Positions 37,896 to 47,296 of a stretch of 64,000 nucleotides of DNA are shown one piece after another. Position numbers and translations under genes: made by a program. Numbering within the stretch: the first letter of the stretch is position 1; each line of letters begins with the position of its first letter. Under the pieces are notes generated by a model. The model did not search any database, had not been told where the DNA came from, and worked only from the letters and a program-made list of their open reading frames with translations. The stretch spans positions 806,001-870,000 of the forward strand of contig NZ_FPCH01000003.1 of the NCBI RefSeq assembly GCF_900116175.1. The letters run 5' to 3'. Origin of the DNA: Hyphomicrobium facile (lineage in GTDB: Bacteria; Pseudomonadota; Alphaproteobacteria; Rhizobiales; Hyphomicrobiaceae).

Positions 37896-40723
37896 GGCTT
37901 TGTCTTCTTCTGGGCTTCGGCAAGAGCCTTGAGTTCATAAAGCTTTTCAAGCGCCGCCTTTGGCGACAGTTCATCAGGATGCATGGCGGTGAGCAGCTTT
38001 TCAACGGCTGAAGGCTCATTGGCCGTAGCTGCGCCCCTCGGCCGCGCGGCTGAAAACAAAGGTAGATCGTCAATACCTTCATTGTCGACGCGCGGGCGCC
38101 GATCCGCCTTCTCCAATCGCTCTAAAACCTGACGGGCCCTGGAGACAACGGCGTCCGGGAGGCCGGCCAGCTTCGCGACCTGGATACCGTACGAGCGGTC
38201 GGCGGCGCCGGGCTTAACTTTATGCAGAAAAACGATGGTATCCTGCCATTCGGCAACGTCCATGGTGACGTTTGCGATCCCGTCGAGGCGTCGCGCAAGC
38301 GCGGTCAACTCGTGATAGTGGGTGGCGAAGAGGGCCCGCGCCTTGGCTATTCCGTGTAGATACTCAACGGTTGCCCAGGCGATGGATAGCCCGTCGAACG
38401 TCGCGGTGCCGCGGCCGATTTCATCGAGAATGACGAGGGAATGCTCGGTCGCCTGATTAAGGATGGCGGCCGTTTCGACCATTTCGACCATGAAGGTCGA
38501 GCGCCCGCGCGCCAGGTCGTCGGACGCGCCGACGCGCGAAAATAGCCGGTCGACGATACCGATGTGTGCGGATCGTGCGGGCACGTATGAGCCCATCTGC
38601 GCCATTACCGTGATGAGGGCGTTCTGGCGGAGGAAGGTCGATTTACCGGCCATGTTCGGGCCGGTCACAAGCCATATGCGGGCGTCCGGCAGCTCGTCGA
38701 ATCCCGGGGGCGCTGCGGCTCCGCCCCTGCCCAGGACGCAGTCGTTTTCGATGAATGCCGCGCCTTCACTTTTCGCGAGGGCCTGCTGAACGACCGGGTG
38801 GCGGCCGCCGCGGATCTCGAATGCCGAGCTTTGGTCGGTGATCGGCCGCACATAGCCTTGTTCGAGCGCCAGGGAGGCGAGCGCCGCGTAGACGTCGAGT
38901 TCGGCAAGTGCGCCTGCGGCCGCGCCGAGCGCCTCCGTTGCGGTTCCGATGTCTTGTGCGAGGCTCGCGAAAATTTCCTGCTCCAAGCTCAGTGCACGTT
39001 CGCTTGCAGATGCGATCTGGCCTTCGGTTTCGAGCAGCTCGGCGGTCGCAAATCGCACCGCGTTGGCCATCGTTTGGCGATGCCTGAAACGATCGGACAG
39101 AGGCGGGGACATCAGCGGTTTGGCGTTGAGCTGCGTCACCTCGATATAGAAGCCGAGGATGTTGTTGTGGCGGACGCGAAGCGTCTTGACGCCCGTCTCT
39201 TCGATGTAGCGCGCTTCGAGGTCAGCCATCACGCGGCGGCTATCGTTCCGCAATGCGCGAGCCTTATCGAGATCGGCGTTGTAGCCGTCTTTGACGAAGC
39301 CGCCGTCGCGTTTGAGAAGCGGCGGATCGTCGACGAGAGCGCTGTCGAGTGCGGAAGCGAGCGATGGCGGAACAGCTGTAAGACGCGAGCGGATCGATTG
39401 CAGTTCGGGCGGCAGGGGCAGCGGTCCTGTCGCCGCCGTCAGCATGGCTGCAGCTTCACCGGCCGCCTCCAGGGCGTCGCGCACGGCTGCCAAATCGCGA
39501 GGGCCGCCGCGCCCGAAACCCAGTCGCGGCAAGGCGCGTGCGAGATCGGGCGTTCCGCGAAGGAGAAAGCGGAGGTCGTCCATCAGGCGGCGATTGGAAA
39601 GCAAGCAGCTGACGGCGTCGAGCCTCGCTTCGATTGCGAGCGGATCGGTCAGGGGGCTCGAGATTCGCGCAAGCAATTCGCGGGCGCCTGCGCCGGTTAT
39701 CGTCCGGTCGATGGCGCCGAGCAGCGACGACGACTTGTCGCCGGATGACGACTTCACCAACTCCAGGCTCGTCCGGCTCGCTGCATCGATGAAGAGGCAG
39801 GCGCTGCCGGTGCGGCGCGGGGCGTGAATAAGCGGCTTCTGCCCCATTTGGGTCAGGTCGACGTACTTCAGAACTGCGCCGATCGCCGCCAGCTCGCGGC
39901 GCGAGAACGCTCCGAAGCCCGCGAGATCGGCAACGCCCAAGCAGGCTTTGAGATCGCGTGTGCCGGCAGTGCTGTCGAAATAAGCGGAGGGGATCGGCGT
40001 CGTCTTGCCGCCCGAGTATTCAACGGCCCTGACGAATGTTTGATCGGCAAGCAGCGTATCGGCGGCGAGCACTTCGCCCGGCGCCAGGCGAATGAGCTCG
40101 CCGGCGAGATCGAGGGCCGATATCTCGGCCACCTCGAATTCGCCCGTCGAGATGTCGAGCGAGGCGAGCGCGACGCGCGATTGGGCCGGGTCGCTTGCGT
40201 GTGCGCCTGGTGACGAGCCAAAAACCGCGGTCAAGTAATTGCTGGTTTTGGCGTCAAGGAGAGCTTCTTCGGTCAGCGTGCCGGGCGTGACGAGACGCAC
40301 GACATCGCGTTTGACGACAGCTTTGGCGCCGCGCTTTCTCGCTTCAGCCGGATCTTCGAGCTGTTCGCAAACGGCGACGCGATACCCCTTCTTAATCAGA
40401 CGCTGCAAATATTCGTCGGCCCGGTGCACGGGGACGCCGCACATCGGGATGTCGTTTCCCCTGTGCTTGCCGCGCTTCGTCAAAACGATCGATAGGGCTT
40501 CGGACGCGGTAACCGCATCTTCAAAGAAAAGCTCGTAGAAGTCTCCCATGCGGTACCAAAGCAGGCTGTCCGGATTTGCTGCCTTGATTTCGAGGTACTG
40601 CGCCATCGACGGCGTCGCCTCGTAGGAGACGGCCGGTTCACCTTCGCTGTGCGACACTTCGGCTGCCGCCGGCGGCTCCGATTCGGGTGGCCTGCTCTTG
40701 CGCTGCACGTCGGTTCTGGACAT
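37892..40723 (-). CDS. mutS: DNA mismatch repair protein MutS
   Basis: MutS recognises mismatches and starts repair with MutL. From the ATG at 40723 it has 943 residues. Mismatch-binding domain I carries the Phe-x-Glu in RMGDFYELFFEDA. The ATPase has Walker A GPNMAGKSTFLRQNALITVM, the DDLARGRSTFMVEMVE block and Walker B HSLVILDEIGRGTATFDGLS. There is an extra N-terminal tail of about 40 residues rich in Pro, Glu and Ser before MAQYLEIK. It is the first gene of a minus-strand set with glnD. Confidence 0.97.
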   Translation of the reverse strand: MSRTDVQRKSRPPESEPPAAAEVSHSEGEPAVSYEATPSMAQYLEIKAANPDSLLWYRMGDFYELFFEDAVTASEALSIVLTKRGKHRGNDIPMCGVPVHRADEYLQRLIKKGYRVAVCEQLEDPAEARKRGAKAVVKRDVVRLVTPGTLTEEALLDAKTSNYLTAVFGSSPGAHASDPAQSRVALASLDISTGEFEVAEISALDLAGELIRLAPGEVLAADTLLADQTFVRAVEYSGGKTTPIPSAYFDSTAGTRDLKACLGVADLAGFGAFSRRELAAIGAVLKYVDLTQMGQKPLIHAPRRTGSACLFIDAASRTSLELVKSSSGDKSSSLLGAIDRTITGAGARELLARISSPLTDPLAIEARLDAVSCLLSNRRLMDDLRFLLRGTPDLARALPRLGFGRGGPRDLAAVRDALEAAGEAAAMLTAATGPLPLPPELQSIRSRLTAVPPSLASALDSALVDDPPLLKRDGGFVKDGYNADLDKARALRNDSRRVMADLEARYIEETGVKTLRVRHNNILGFYIEVTQLNAKPLMSPPLSDRFRHRQTMANAVRFATAELLETEGQIASASERALSLEQEIFASLAQDIGTATEALGAAAGALAELDVYAALASLALEQGYVRPITDQSSAFEIRGGRHPVVQQALAKSEGAAFIENDCVLGRGGAAAPPGFDELPDARIWLVTGPNMAGKSTFLRQNALITVMAQMGSYVPARSAHIGIVDRLFSRVGASDDLARGRSTFMVEMVETAAILNQATEHSLVILDEIGRGTATFDGLSIAWATVEYLHGIAKARALFATHYHELTALARRLDGIANVTMDVAEWQDTIVFLHKVKPGAADRSYGIQVAKLAGLPDAVVSRARQVLERLEKADRRPRVDNEGIDDLPLFSAARPRGAATANEPSAVEKLLTAMHPDELSPKAALEKLYELKALAEAQKKTKP

Positions 40724-40919
40724 CAAGTGACTACGTTTCAATTTGCCCCATTGGCCTTGATCGATGGCGCAGCGTGAGACGCTCCATCGCCCCGATCGAA
40801 GCGTCGGATATGCATAGGTTGCTGTATCGTCTGCTGCAACCTATCGTGCCGGCACTTTTCCCCTGATGTGTGGTTCAGCAGCAATGCCGCCCGCAAAAAT
40901 CGATAAACGGTCCGACAAC

Positions 40920-43193
40920 ATGGCCTCCCTTCGTCGCGCAGCCCAAGTTACGGCTCAGGAAGCGCTCGCCTTTCACGCGGGCGGCAAGCCCGGCAAACTC
41001 GAGATTACGCCGACGAAGCCCTTGGCGACGCAGCGCGATCTTTCGCTCGCTTACTCTCCGGGTGTTGCTATCCCGGTTTTGGCGATCGCGGAGAACCCAA
41101 GGGACGCATACGCCTATACGAGCAAAGGCAACTTCGTTGCGGTGGTGTCGAACGGCACCGCTATTCTCGGACTTGGCAATCTCGGCGCGCTGGCCGCAAA
41201 ACCGGTCATGGAAGGCAAGGCGGCGCTGTTCAAGCGCTTCGCCGACCTCGATTCCATAGACCTCCTCATCGACACGGCCGATCCCGAGGCCTTCATCAAC
41301 TCCGTTCGTTATCTTGGACCCTCGTTCGGCGGCATAAATCTCGAAGACATCAAGTCACCCGACTGTTTCGTCATCGAAGAGAAACTCAAAGAGCTGCTCG
41401 ATATCCCGGTCTTCCATGACGATCAGCATGGGACGGCAATCGTCGTTGCGGCGGGCATCCTGAATGGGCTCCGGGTCGTCGAGAAAGACATCGGCGACGT
41501 GAAGCTCGTCTGTGCCGGCGCGGGTGCTGCAGCGCTCGCCTGTCTCAATCTGCTCGTGATGATCGGCCTCAAGCGCGAACACATCACCGTCTGCGATATC
41601 GAAGGCGTCGTCTATGAGGGCCGCAAGGAACTCATGGACATCTACAAGGCGCCCTTCGCGCAGAAGACGAATGCGAGGGTGCTGTCGGAGGTCATCGAAG
41701 GCGCAGACATTTTCCTTGGGCTATCGGCAGCCGGCGTGCTTTCGCAAGAGATGGTCGCGACGATGGGACCAAAGCCGATCATTTTCGCGATGGCAAACCC
41801 TGATCCCGAGATTACGCCGGAAGAAGTAAAGGCCGTCCGCTCGGACGCGATCATGGCGACGGGCCGCTCCGACTATCCAAACCAGGTCAACAACGTTCTC
41901 TGCTTCCCCTTTATCTTTCGCGGCGCGCTCGACGTTCACGCGACGACGATCAACGACGCGATGAAGATCGCCGCAGCGGAAGCCATCGCGGCGCTCGCGC
42001 GCGCCGAGGTTCCCGATAAGGTCGCGGCCGCCTTTCTTGGAGAGCGCCCGACGTTCGGGCCGGGGTACATCATTCCTGCGCCGTTCGACCCGCGGCTTCT
42101 GCCGCACGTTTCCGCGGCCGTTGCGAAAGCCGCAATGGATTCCGGCGTGGCGCGCAATCCGATCGTCGATATGGAAGGCTATGTTGCAAGGTTGAGGGGC
42201 CGCCTCGATCCCGTCGCGAGCTGGCTGCAATCGACATTCGATGCGGTTCGCAGCGATCCGAAGCGGGTTGTCTTCGCCGAGGGCGAGGATCATGCCGTCA
42301 TTCGCGCGGCGAACACGTTTCTGCAGCAGGGTTTCGGGCAGCCGATCCTTATCGGTTCGAAAAAGGTCGTCACCGAGCGGTTTCGCGAACTCGGCATACC
42401 GCTCAGAAAAGAATTCGCGTTGATCGACACCACGGCTTCGCCGTTTCTCGAAGAGTTCTCGGATTTCCTCTATTCGCGCCTGCAGCGCCGGGGATATCTG
42501 AAGCGCGATTGCGAACGCCTCGTCACCAACGAGCGCAATGTTTTCGGCGCGTTGATGGTGGCGCATGGCCATGCGGACGCGATGGTTTCCGGCGTCACGC
42601 GCAACTGGACCAGCGTCTATTCCGACGTTCATCGCGTCATGGATCCAAAACCGGGACGTCACGTCATCGGCGTCTCGCTGGTATTGAGCCGCGGCCGCGC
42701 CGTTCTCGTCGCCGACACCAGCATCCATGATTTGCCGACGGCGGAGGAACTCGCCAATATCGCCGTCGAGGCCGCGCGCACCGCACGCGCTTTCGGCATC
42801 GAGCCCAGAGTGGCGCTGCTCGCTTACTCGAATTTCGGACAGCCGAAGAGCGAGCGCCAGGAGAAAGTCCGGCAAGCGGTGCGTATTCTCGACGAGCGTC
42901 TTGTCGATTTCGAGTACGACGGCGACATGGCTGCCGATGTTGCGCTCAATCGCTCGCTGATGGATCACTATCCGTTCTGCCGCCTGTCGGACACAGCGAA
43001 CGTTCTTGTCATGCCGGCGTTTCACGCCGCGTCGATTTCAACGAAGATGATGAAAGAGCTTGGCGGCGCGACACTCATCGGGCCGATCGTCGTCGGTCTT
43101 TCGCATCCGGTGCAGATCTGCACGTTCGGGTCGACCGACGCCGATATCGTCAATATGGCGGCGCTCGCGGCCTACGGGGCGGGTCGCAACTAA
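40920..43193 (+). CDS. maeB: NADP-dependent malic enzyme with C-terminal phosphotransacetylase-like domain
   Basis: The protein has 757 residues from the ATG at 40920 (ATG 40884 and 40866 also open). The first half is malic enzyme: PTKPLATQRDLSLAYSPGVA, FHDDQHGTAIVVAAGILNGL and the Rossmann LVCAGAGAAALACLNLL. The second half, from about residue 440, is phosphotransacetylase-like (FAEGEDHAVIRAANTFLQQG and GMVSGVTRNW-like segments), a regulatory domain that is generally non-catalytic in MaeB. The family oxidatively decarboxylates malate to pyruvate with NADP, supplying NADPH and pyruvate. It is convergent with olsB. No strong ribosome site was seen. Confidence 0.94.
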   Translation: MASLRRAAQVTAQEALAFHAGGKPGKLEITPTKPLATQRDLSLAYSPGVAIPVLAIAENPRDAYAYTSKGNFVAVVSNGTAILGLGNLGALAAKPVMEGKAALFKRFADLDSIDLLIDTADPEAFINSVRYLGPSFGGINLEDIKSPDCFVIEEKLKELLDIPVFHDDQHGTAIVVAAGILNGLRVVEKDIGDVKLVCAGAGAAALACLNLLVMIGLKREHITVCDIEGVVYEGRKELMDIYKAPFAQKTNARVLSEVIEGADIFLGLSAAGVLSQEMVATMGPKPIIFAMANPDPEITPEEVKAVRSDAIMATGRSDYPNQVNNVLCFPFIFRGALDVHATTINDAMKIAAAEAIAALARAEVPDKVAAAFLGERPTFGPGYIIPAPFDPRLLPHVSAAVAKAAMDSGVARNPIVDMEGYVARLRGRLDPVASWLQSTFDAVRSDPKRVVFAEGEDHAVIRAANTFLQQGFGQPILIGSKKVVTERFRELGIPLRKEFALIDTTASPFLEEFSDFLYSRLQRRGYLKRDCERLVTNERNVFGALMVAHGHADAMVSGVTRNWTSVYSDVHRVMDPKPGRHVIGVSLVLSRGRAVLVADTSIHDLPTAEELANIAVEAARTARAFGIEPRVALLAYSNFGQPKSERQEKVRQAVRILDERLVDFEYDGDMAADVALNRSLMDHYPFCRLSDTANVLVMPAFHAASISTKMMKELGGATLIGPIVVGLSHPVQICTFGSTDADIVNMAALAAYGAGRN

Positions 43194-43212
43194 GAGCAGA
43201 CGCGCAGGCCGA

Positions 43213-44181
43213 TCAGGCGTCGACGGCTATCCGGCTCTTTGTCTCGTTCGGCGTGCCATAGTGCTCGAAGTAGCGCGGATCGATATTGGCAACCGGCATG
43301 ATGACGAGAACGTCGGTCGTGCCGAATTGCTTGTCGAGTACGGCGCCGTCGCCGAAATACGCGCCGAGACGCAGGTAAGCCTTGATGAGGGGCGGCATCG
43401 CCTTCAACGCGGCCTTCTGGTCGATTTCGGCCTCGGGCATGCGGTTCATCGGGATATAGAGCCGATCCTTTGCGCGGCAGCGCCACTCGACGGGCGCCAA
43501 TGCCCGGTGGTGAAGAAAGCTCAGCGCCATTCTGTGTTCGTCGAGATCGATGCCTTCGAAGCTCGCGCATCCGATCATAACGTCGATGCGATTTTCGCGG
43601 ACGTACGTCCAAAGGCCGTGCCACAGAAGTTCGACCGACCGTTTGCTCCGATAGGGCGAGAGAACACAAGAACGGCCGAGTTCCATGAACCGGTGCGTCG
43701 ACGCTTTGCGCCGTAGAAGGGGCGAAATATCGTATTCGCTTGCCGAATAGAATCCGGGGCCGCGTTCGGCGACTTCCTGGCGAAGGATACGATAGGTGCC
43801 GACGACTTTCGGCCTCTCGGGGCGTCCAGCGCGTCCCGGTTTCGTCTGATCGATATCGACAACGAGAAGGTGATCGCAAAGTGCGTCGTAGGCGTCCTCG
43901 TCGCGGCGGCGAAACTGCGCGAGCCTTGTCGGGACGGCCGACATTTCTTCGTAGAAAACTTGATAGCGAAGGCGCTGCGCGAGCTTTATTTCCGACCATG
44001 TGCGGGCCAGGCGAACCTCGAGGTTGCCGACGCGGCCGTAGATTTTGGGTTCGATGTCGCGGGCCAATCCGGTGAGGCGAAGCGCCGGCGTCTTTACCGC
44101 GCCGAATGCTGCGAGCGCTGCCGGAAACTTCCCGGGAATGCCCGGCCGCCGTCTACCCCGGTCTGCGATCGACTGCCACAT
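43213..44181 (-). CDS. olsB: Ornithine-acyl-ACP N-acyltransferase OlsB-like
   Basis: From the ATG at 44181 the protein has 322 residues; an in-frame start at 44223 would add 14. It is a GNAT-fold acyltransferase of the OlsB/hemolysin group: EIKLAQRLRYQVFYEEMSAV, KVVGTYRILRQEVAERGPGF, RFMELGRSCVLSPYRSKRSV and IDVMIGCASFEGIDLDEHR. OlsB puts a 3-hydroxyacyl chain on ornithine, the first step of ornithine lipids. It is somewhat longer than the typical OlsB. A partner OlsA may be the PlsC-like gene at 27615. Other N-acyltransferases of this superfamily are possible. Confidence 0.8.
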   Translation of the reverse strand: MWQSIADRGRRRPGIPGKFPAALAAFGAVKTPALRLTGLARDIEPKIYGRVGNLEVRLARTWSEIKLAQRLRYQVFYEEMSAVPTRLAQFRRRDEDAYDALCDHLLVVDIDQTKPGRAGRPERPKVVGTYRILRQEVAERGPGFYSASEYDISPLLRRKASTHRFMELGRSCVLSPYRSKRSVELLWHGLWTYVRENRIDVMIGCASFEGIDLDEHRMALSFLHHRALAPVEWRCRAKDRLYIPMNRMPEAEIDQKAALKAMPPLIKAYLRLGAYFGDGAVLDKQFGTTDVLVIMPVANIDPRYFEHYGTPNETKSRIAVDA

Positions 44182-44259
44182 AGTGCGCACATCCTTCCTC
44201 AGTTCCTGAGATGGCGCTACCACGATTCCGTGACAGTTTTTAGATTCGATAAATGCCTA

Positions 44260-46197
44260 TCAGGCAGCCGGGGTCGCCGCGTCACGCGAGGGGGCCGTCC
44301 ATCTGAGCAGCAAATCATGGAGATCGCGGGCGTCGAACGGCTTCGCGAGATAGTCGTCCATTCCGGCCATCCGGCAGCGCTCGCGGTCTTCGGGGAAGGC
44401 ATTCGCGGTTAATGCGATGATGGGCGGGCAGGACGGGCCAATGGCTTTTCGCTCCGAATAGAGAGCCTTGATCGACTTCGTGGCCGTGAGGCCATCGATG
44501 TCGGGCATCAGGAGATCCATCAAAATCAGATCGAATGCCGGGCGTTTGTGTTCGAGCGTTTCCCAGACAACTCTTATCGCGGAGCGTCCGTCCTCTACTA
44601 CCGTTGGCTTGCCGCCCGCGCGCTCGATGACCTTGCAGGCGAGGAGGGCGTTGATCTGGTTGTCTTCGGCGACGAGGACGCTGAAGGGGTGCCGATGTTC
44701 TAAACATCCCGCGTTGCCGGATCGTTCGCCGGTGCCGGAAAACGATCCCACGGCAGCGTTGCCCGGAATAACTCCGCGTTGGAGTTCCAACACAGCGGTG
44801 AAGACAGCACCCTTTTCAGGATCGCCGCTGGCGACGATCTCTCCCGACATCGCCTGGGCGAGCCGCTTCGAAATCGCGAGGCCAAGTCCTGCGCCGCCCG
44901 GATGGCTCGTTGCGGTTTCGCCTTGCTCGAATTCGTCGAAAAGCCGGTTTGCGGATTCGGAAGAAAAGCCAATGCCGGAATCGGCCACTTCGATCGCGAT
45001 ACGCACCGCGCCTTGGGACCCGGCGGCTTTATCCGGGGCCAACACAGTCCTCACGGCAACGCCGCCGGTGTCGGTGAACTTCACGGCATTGGAAAGCAGA
45101 TTGAGGACGATCTGGCGGACTCGCATCTCGTCGCCACGCACCCATTCGGGCACATCGCCGGACATCGTTGAGGTGAACGCCAGTTGCTTCGCGGCGGCGT
45201 CCGGTGTCATGAGCTGCATCGCCTGGGCGATACAATTCTGCAGCGAGAAGTCTTCATTTGCGAGATCGAGTTTTCCGGCTTCGATCTTCGAGAAATCGAG
45301 AATGTCATCGAGTAGGATCAGCAAAGCACGCGCCGACTCTTCGGCGATGCGCGCATGCGTCTGCTGTTCGGCATCGAGGCGCGTATCGCGCATGAGGCTC
45401 AGCATGCCGAGGATCCCGTTCATCGGCGTTCTGATTTCGTGGCTCATCGCAGCGAGGAACCGCGATTTTTCTCTGCTGGCGGCTTCGGCGCGGTCGCGGG
45501 CGTCTTTGAGATTTTCCTCGATCTCACGCGCGACGGTGACGTCGTGCCCTACGCTTTGGACTTCGATCTCGCCGGTCTCGCCTCTGACTTCGCTCGTTTC
45601 CCACGCAGTCCATCTCTTGCCGTGGCGCGTGCGCAAAAGTTCGAGCGTACGCCGGCTCGAGGATGACGATCCGGCAAGTGGCTCCGTTCTGACGACGGGA
45701 GGACGGTAGATCGAGCCGGTGATATCTTCCGCGCGGATGTCGAAAGCATCAAGGAAGGCGCGGTTAGCGAACCTTACGCGGCCATCGAGCGAGCGGCGAA
45801 CGACGAAATCACGCTGGGCATCGAGAAATTGGCGGTAGCGAATGGCGCTGTCGGACAGCTGCCAATGCGCGTCTTTTATTTCTTCAAACTTGCGGATGCC
45901 GTCGCGTCTGCGCAATCGCGCGCCGCGGGCGACGATCTCGGTCCATGGGTGAGATATCAGAATACTGGCGACGGCGCCGGCGACCAGCAGCGCGGTTCCG
46001 GCCAGAACAGCTGCGAAGCCCAAATCAAATTTGGGCCAGCTTGCCGTCAGTCCGCCCGCGAGCAAGATCACGCCTGCGAAAAGCGCTATCGCCGCATACG
46101 GGCGCGATGCTCTGACCGCCTGCCGCCTGAGGCGGGATGACGGTTTTGCGCCCACTCCCGCCTTAACGGCCCGCGCGTATACCGGATTTTGCAACAA
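44260..46197 (-). CDS. Orphan hybrid sensor histidine kinase with receiver domain
   Basis: The 645-residue protein has two membrane helices (about residues 34-52 and 59-81), a PAS-like domain (about 115-225), the HisKA phospho-acceptor His at about 253 in RFLAAMSHEIRTPMNGILGM, and HATPase with RVRQIVLNLLSNAVKFTD. A receiver domain (about 505-635) follows with LVAEDNQINALL and LILMDLLMPDIDGL, the phospho-acceptor Asp. No HPt or separate response regulator is adjacent. The annotated start is a TTG; a GTG at 46155 would remove 14 residues. Signal and target are unknown. It sits between olsB and trm112. Confidence 0.88.
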   Translation of the reverse strand: MLQNPVYARAVKAGVGAKPSSRLRRQAVRASRPYAAIALFAGVILLAGGLTASWPKFDLGFAAVLAGTALLVAGAVASILISHPWTEIVARGARLRRRDGIRKFEEIKDAHWQLSDSAIRYRQFLDAQRDFVVRRSLDGRVRFANRAFLDAFDIRAEDITGSIYRPPVVRTEPLAGSSSSSRRTLELLRTRHGKRWTAWETSEVRGETGEIEVQSVGHDVTVAREIEENLKDARDRAEAASREKSRFLAAMSHEIRTPMNGILGMLSLMRDTRLDAEQQTHARIAEESARALLILLDDILDFSKIEAGKLDLANEDFSLQNCIAQAMQLMTPDAAAKQLAFTSTMSGDVPEWVRGDEMRVRQIVLNLLSNAVKFTDTGGVAVRTVLAPDKAAGSQGAVRIAIEVADSGIGFSSESANRLFDEFEQGETATSHPGGAGLGLAISKRLAQAMSGEIVASGDPEKGAVFTAVLELQRGVIPGNAAVGSFSGTGERSGNAGCLEHRHPFSVLVAEDNQINALLACKVIERAGGKPTVVEDGRSAIRVVWETLEHKRPAFDLILMDLLMPDIDGLTATKSIKALYSERKAIGPSCPPIIALTANAFPEDRERCRMAGMDDYLAKPFDARDLHDLLLRWTAPSRDAATPAA

Positions 46198-46339
46198 TGC
46201 TTTTGCCCCTGCATTCGGGGCAACAGTCGGCTCTGGGTATTTTACGGAATCTAAAGAGACGTGGTTAAGCCGGAAGGGCGGTGCTCAAAAAAATGTTGGC
46301 TGAAAGCTGCCCGTTGCCTTCACTCTGACACGATGAAAA

Positions 46340-46567
46340 TCAAGCGCGGCGAAAATCGTCGTCCGTCAATTTGCGCGCCGCTTCCTCAATCATGAGCGGA
46401 ACACCATTCCTGATCGGAAAGGCCAGGCCAGCGGCCTTGCTGATGAGTTCGCGCGCCTTGGCGTCGTAGACGAGCCGCGTCTTGGTCAAAGGACAGACGA
46501 GCAGCTCCAAGAGTTTCGGATCGACGGCATTCCCGGTGTCGCCGGATGCTTTTTCGCTTTCGCTCAT
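46340..46567 (-). CDS. Trm112-family small protein
   Basis: The 75-residue protein has the Trm112/YcaR fold: [17 protein letters not shown], then [19 protein letters not shown]. Only one of the four cysteines of the zinc-binding eukaryotic form remains. In bacteria the role is mostly unknown; some members are methyltransferase or chaperone partners. It lies 15 bases downstream of the Lon-N gene and belongs to the same run. Confidence 0.87.
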   Translation of the reverse strand: MSESEKASGDTGNAVDPKLLELLVCPLTKTRLVYDAKARELISKAAGLAFPIRNGVPLMIEEAARKLTDDDFRRA

Positions 46568-46582
46568 CGGTGCTCTCCCTAG

Positions 46583-47266
46583 CTATTGCAGCGTCGTACC
46601 GCTGCTGCCGTTCGAGGCCAGATCGATTTCCGCGAGTGCGACGAGCACTTCGGCGCGGGATCTCAGATCCTTCGCTTCGAGGAGGGCCTGTTTCTCTTCG
46701 GGCCCATACGGACACATGACCGACAGAGCGTTGATGAGGAATTCGTTCGACGCGCGCTGTATCGTCGCCCAGTCGGTCTTCAAGCGGTTTGCTTCAAGAT
46801 ACGTTTTCAAAACGCGCAAGAGGTTTTGACGATCGACAAGTTCTTCGCCGAGGCCTTCCGTCAAGTCGCTCGCAAACTTGTCGTAGCTGACGCTCATGAT
46901 GCGATAGGGCATCTCGGTTTCGGCCTCGCCGACGCACTGGAAGCGCGTGATGCCGGTGAGCGTGATGATGAGGCGTCCGTCGTCGAGTTCCTGATACGAG
47001 GTCACGCGGCCCGCGCAGCCGACGGAACGCAAGCCGGCCGTCTTTTCGACCGGGCTCTCCTGATCGTCGTCGCCCGATACGATCGGCTGCAAGATGCCGA
47101 TGATCCTGGCGCCCGACATCACGCCGTCGATCATCTCGAGGTAGCGCGGTTCGAAAATATTCAGCGGCAATGTCGCGCGCGGAAGCAGGATCGCGCCTCG
47201 AAGCGGAAAGACCGGAATCCTCGAGGGCAGGTCGGCTGGACGCCGGTAGCGTTCCGTGAGCGTCAA
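46583..47266 (-). CDS. LON peptidase N-terminal (substrate-binding) domain protein
   Basis: The 227-residue protein is only the Lon N-terminal domain: LPSRIPVFPLRGAILLPRAT, LPLNIFEPRYLEMIDGVMSG, then TGITRFQCVGEAETEMPYRI. It has no ATPase or peptidase. Similar stand-alone Lon-N proteins lie next to thioredoxin/YbbN genes in many alphaproteobacteria, as here (30-base gap). It may be a protein-binding adaptor; function is inferred only. Confidence 0.87.
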   Translation of the reverse strand: MTLTERYRRPADLPSRIPVFPLRGAILLPRATLPLNIFEPRYLEMIDGVMSGARIIGILQPIVSGDDDQESPVEKTAGLRSVGCAGRVTSYQELDDGRLIITLTGITRFQCVGEAETEMPYRIMSVSYDKFASDLTEGLGEELVDRQNLLRVLKTYLEANRLKTDWATIQRASNEFLINALSVMCPYGPEEKQALLEAKDLRSRAEVLVALAEIDLASNGSSGTTLQ

Positions 47267-47296
47267 ATTCGGTCGTCTCCGCTTTGTGCCGAAAAA

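Noticed and set aside
37892-40741. MutS start at the TTG 40741
   Set aside because: An ATG at 40723 lies just downstream and is preferred; the TTG adds six residues without family support.
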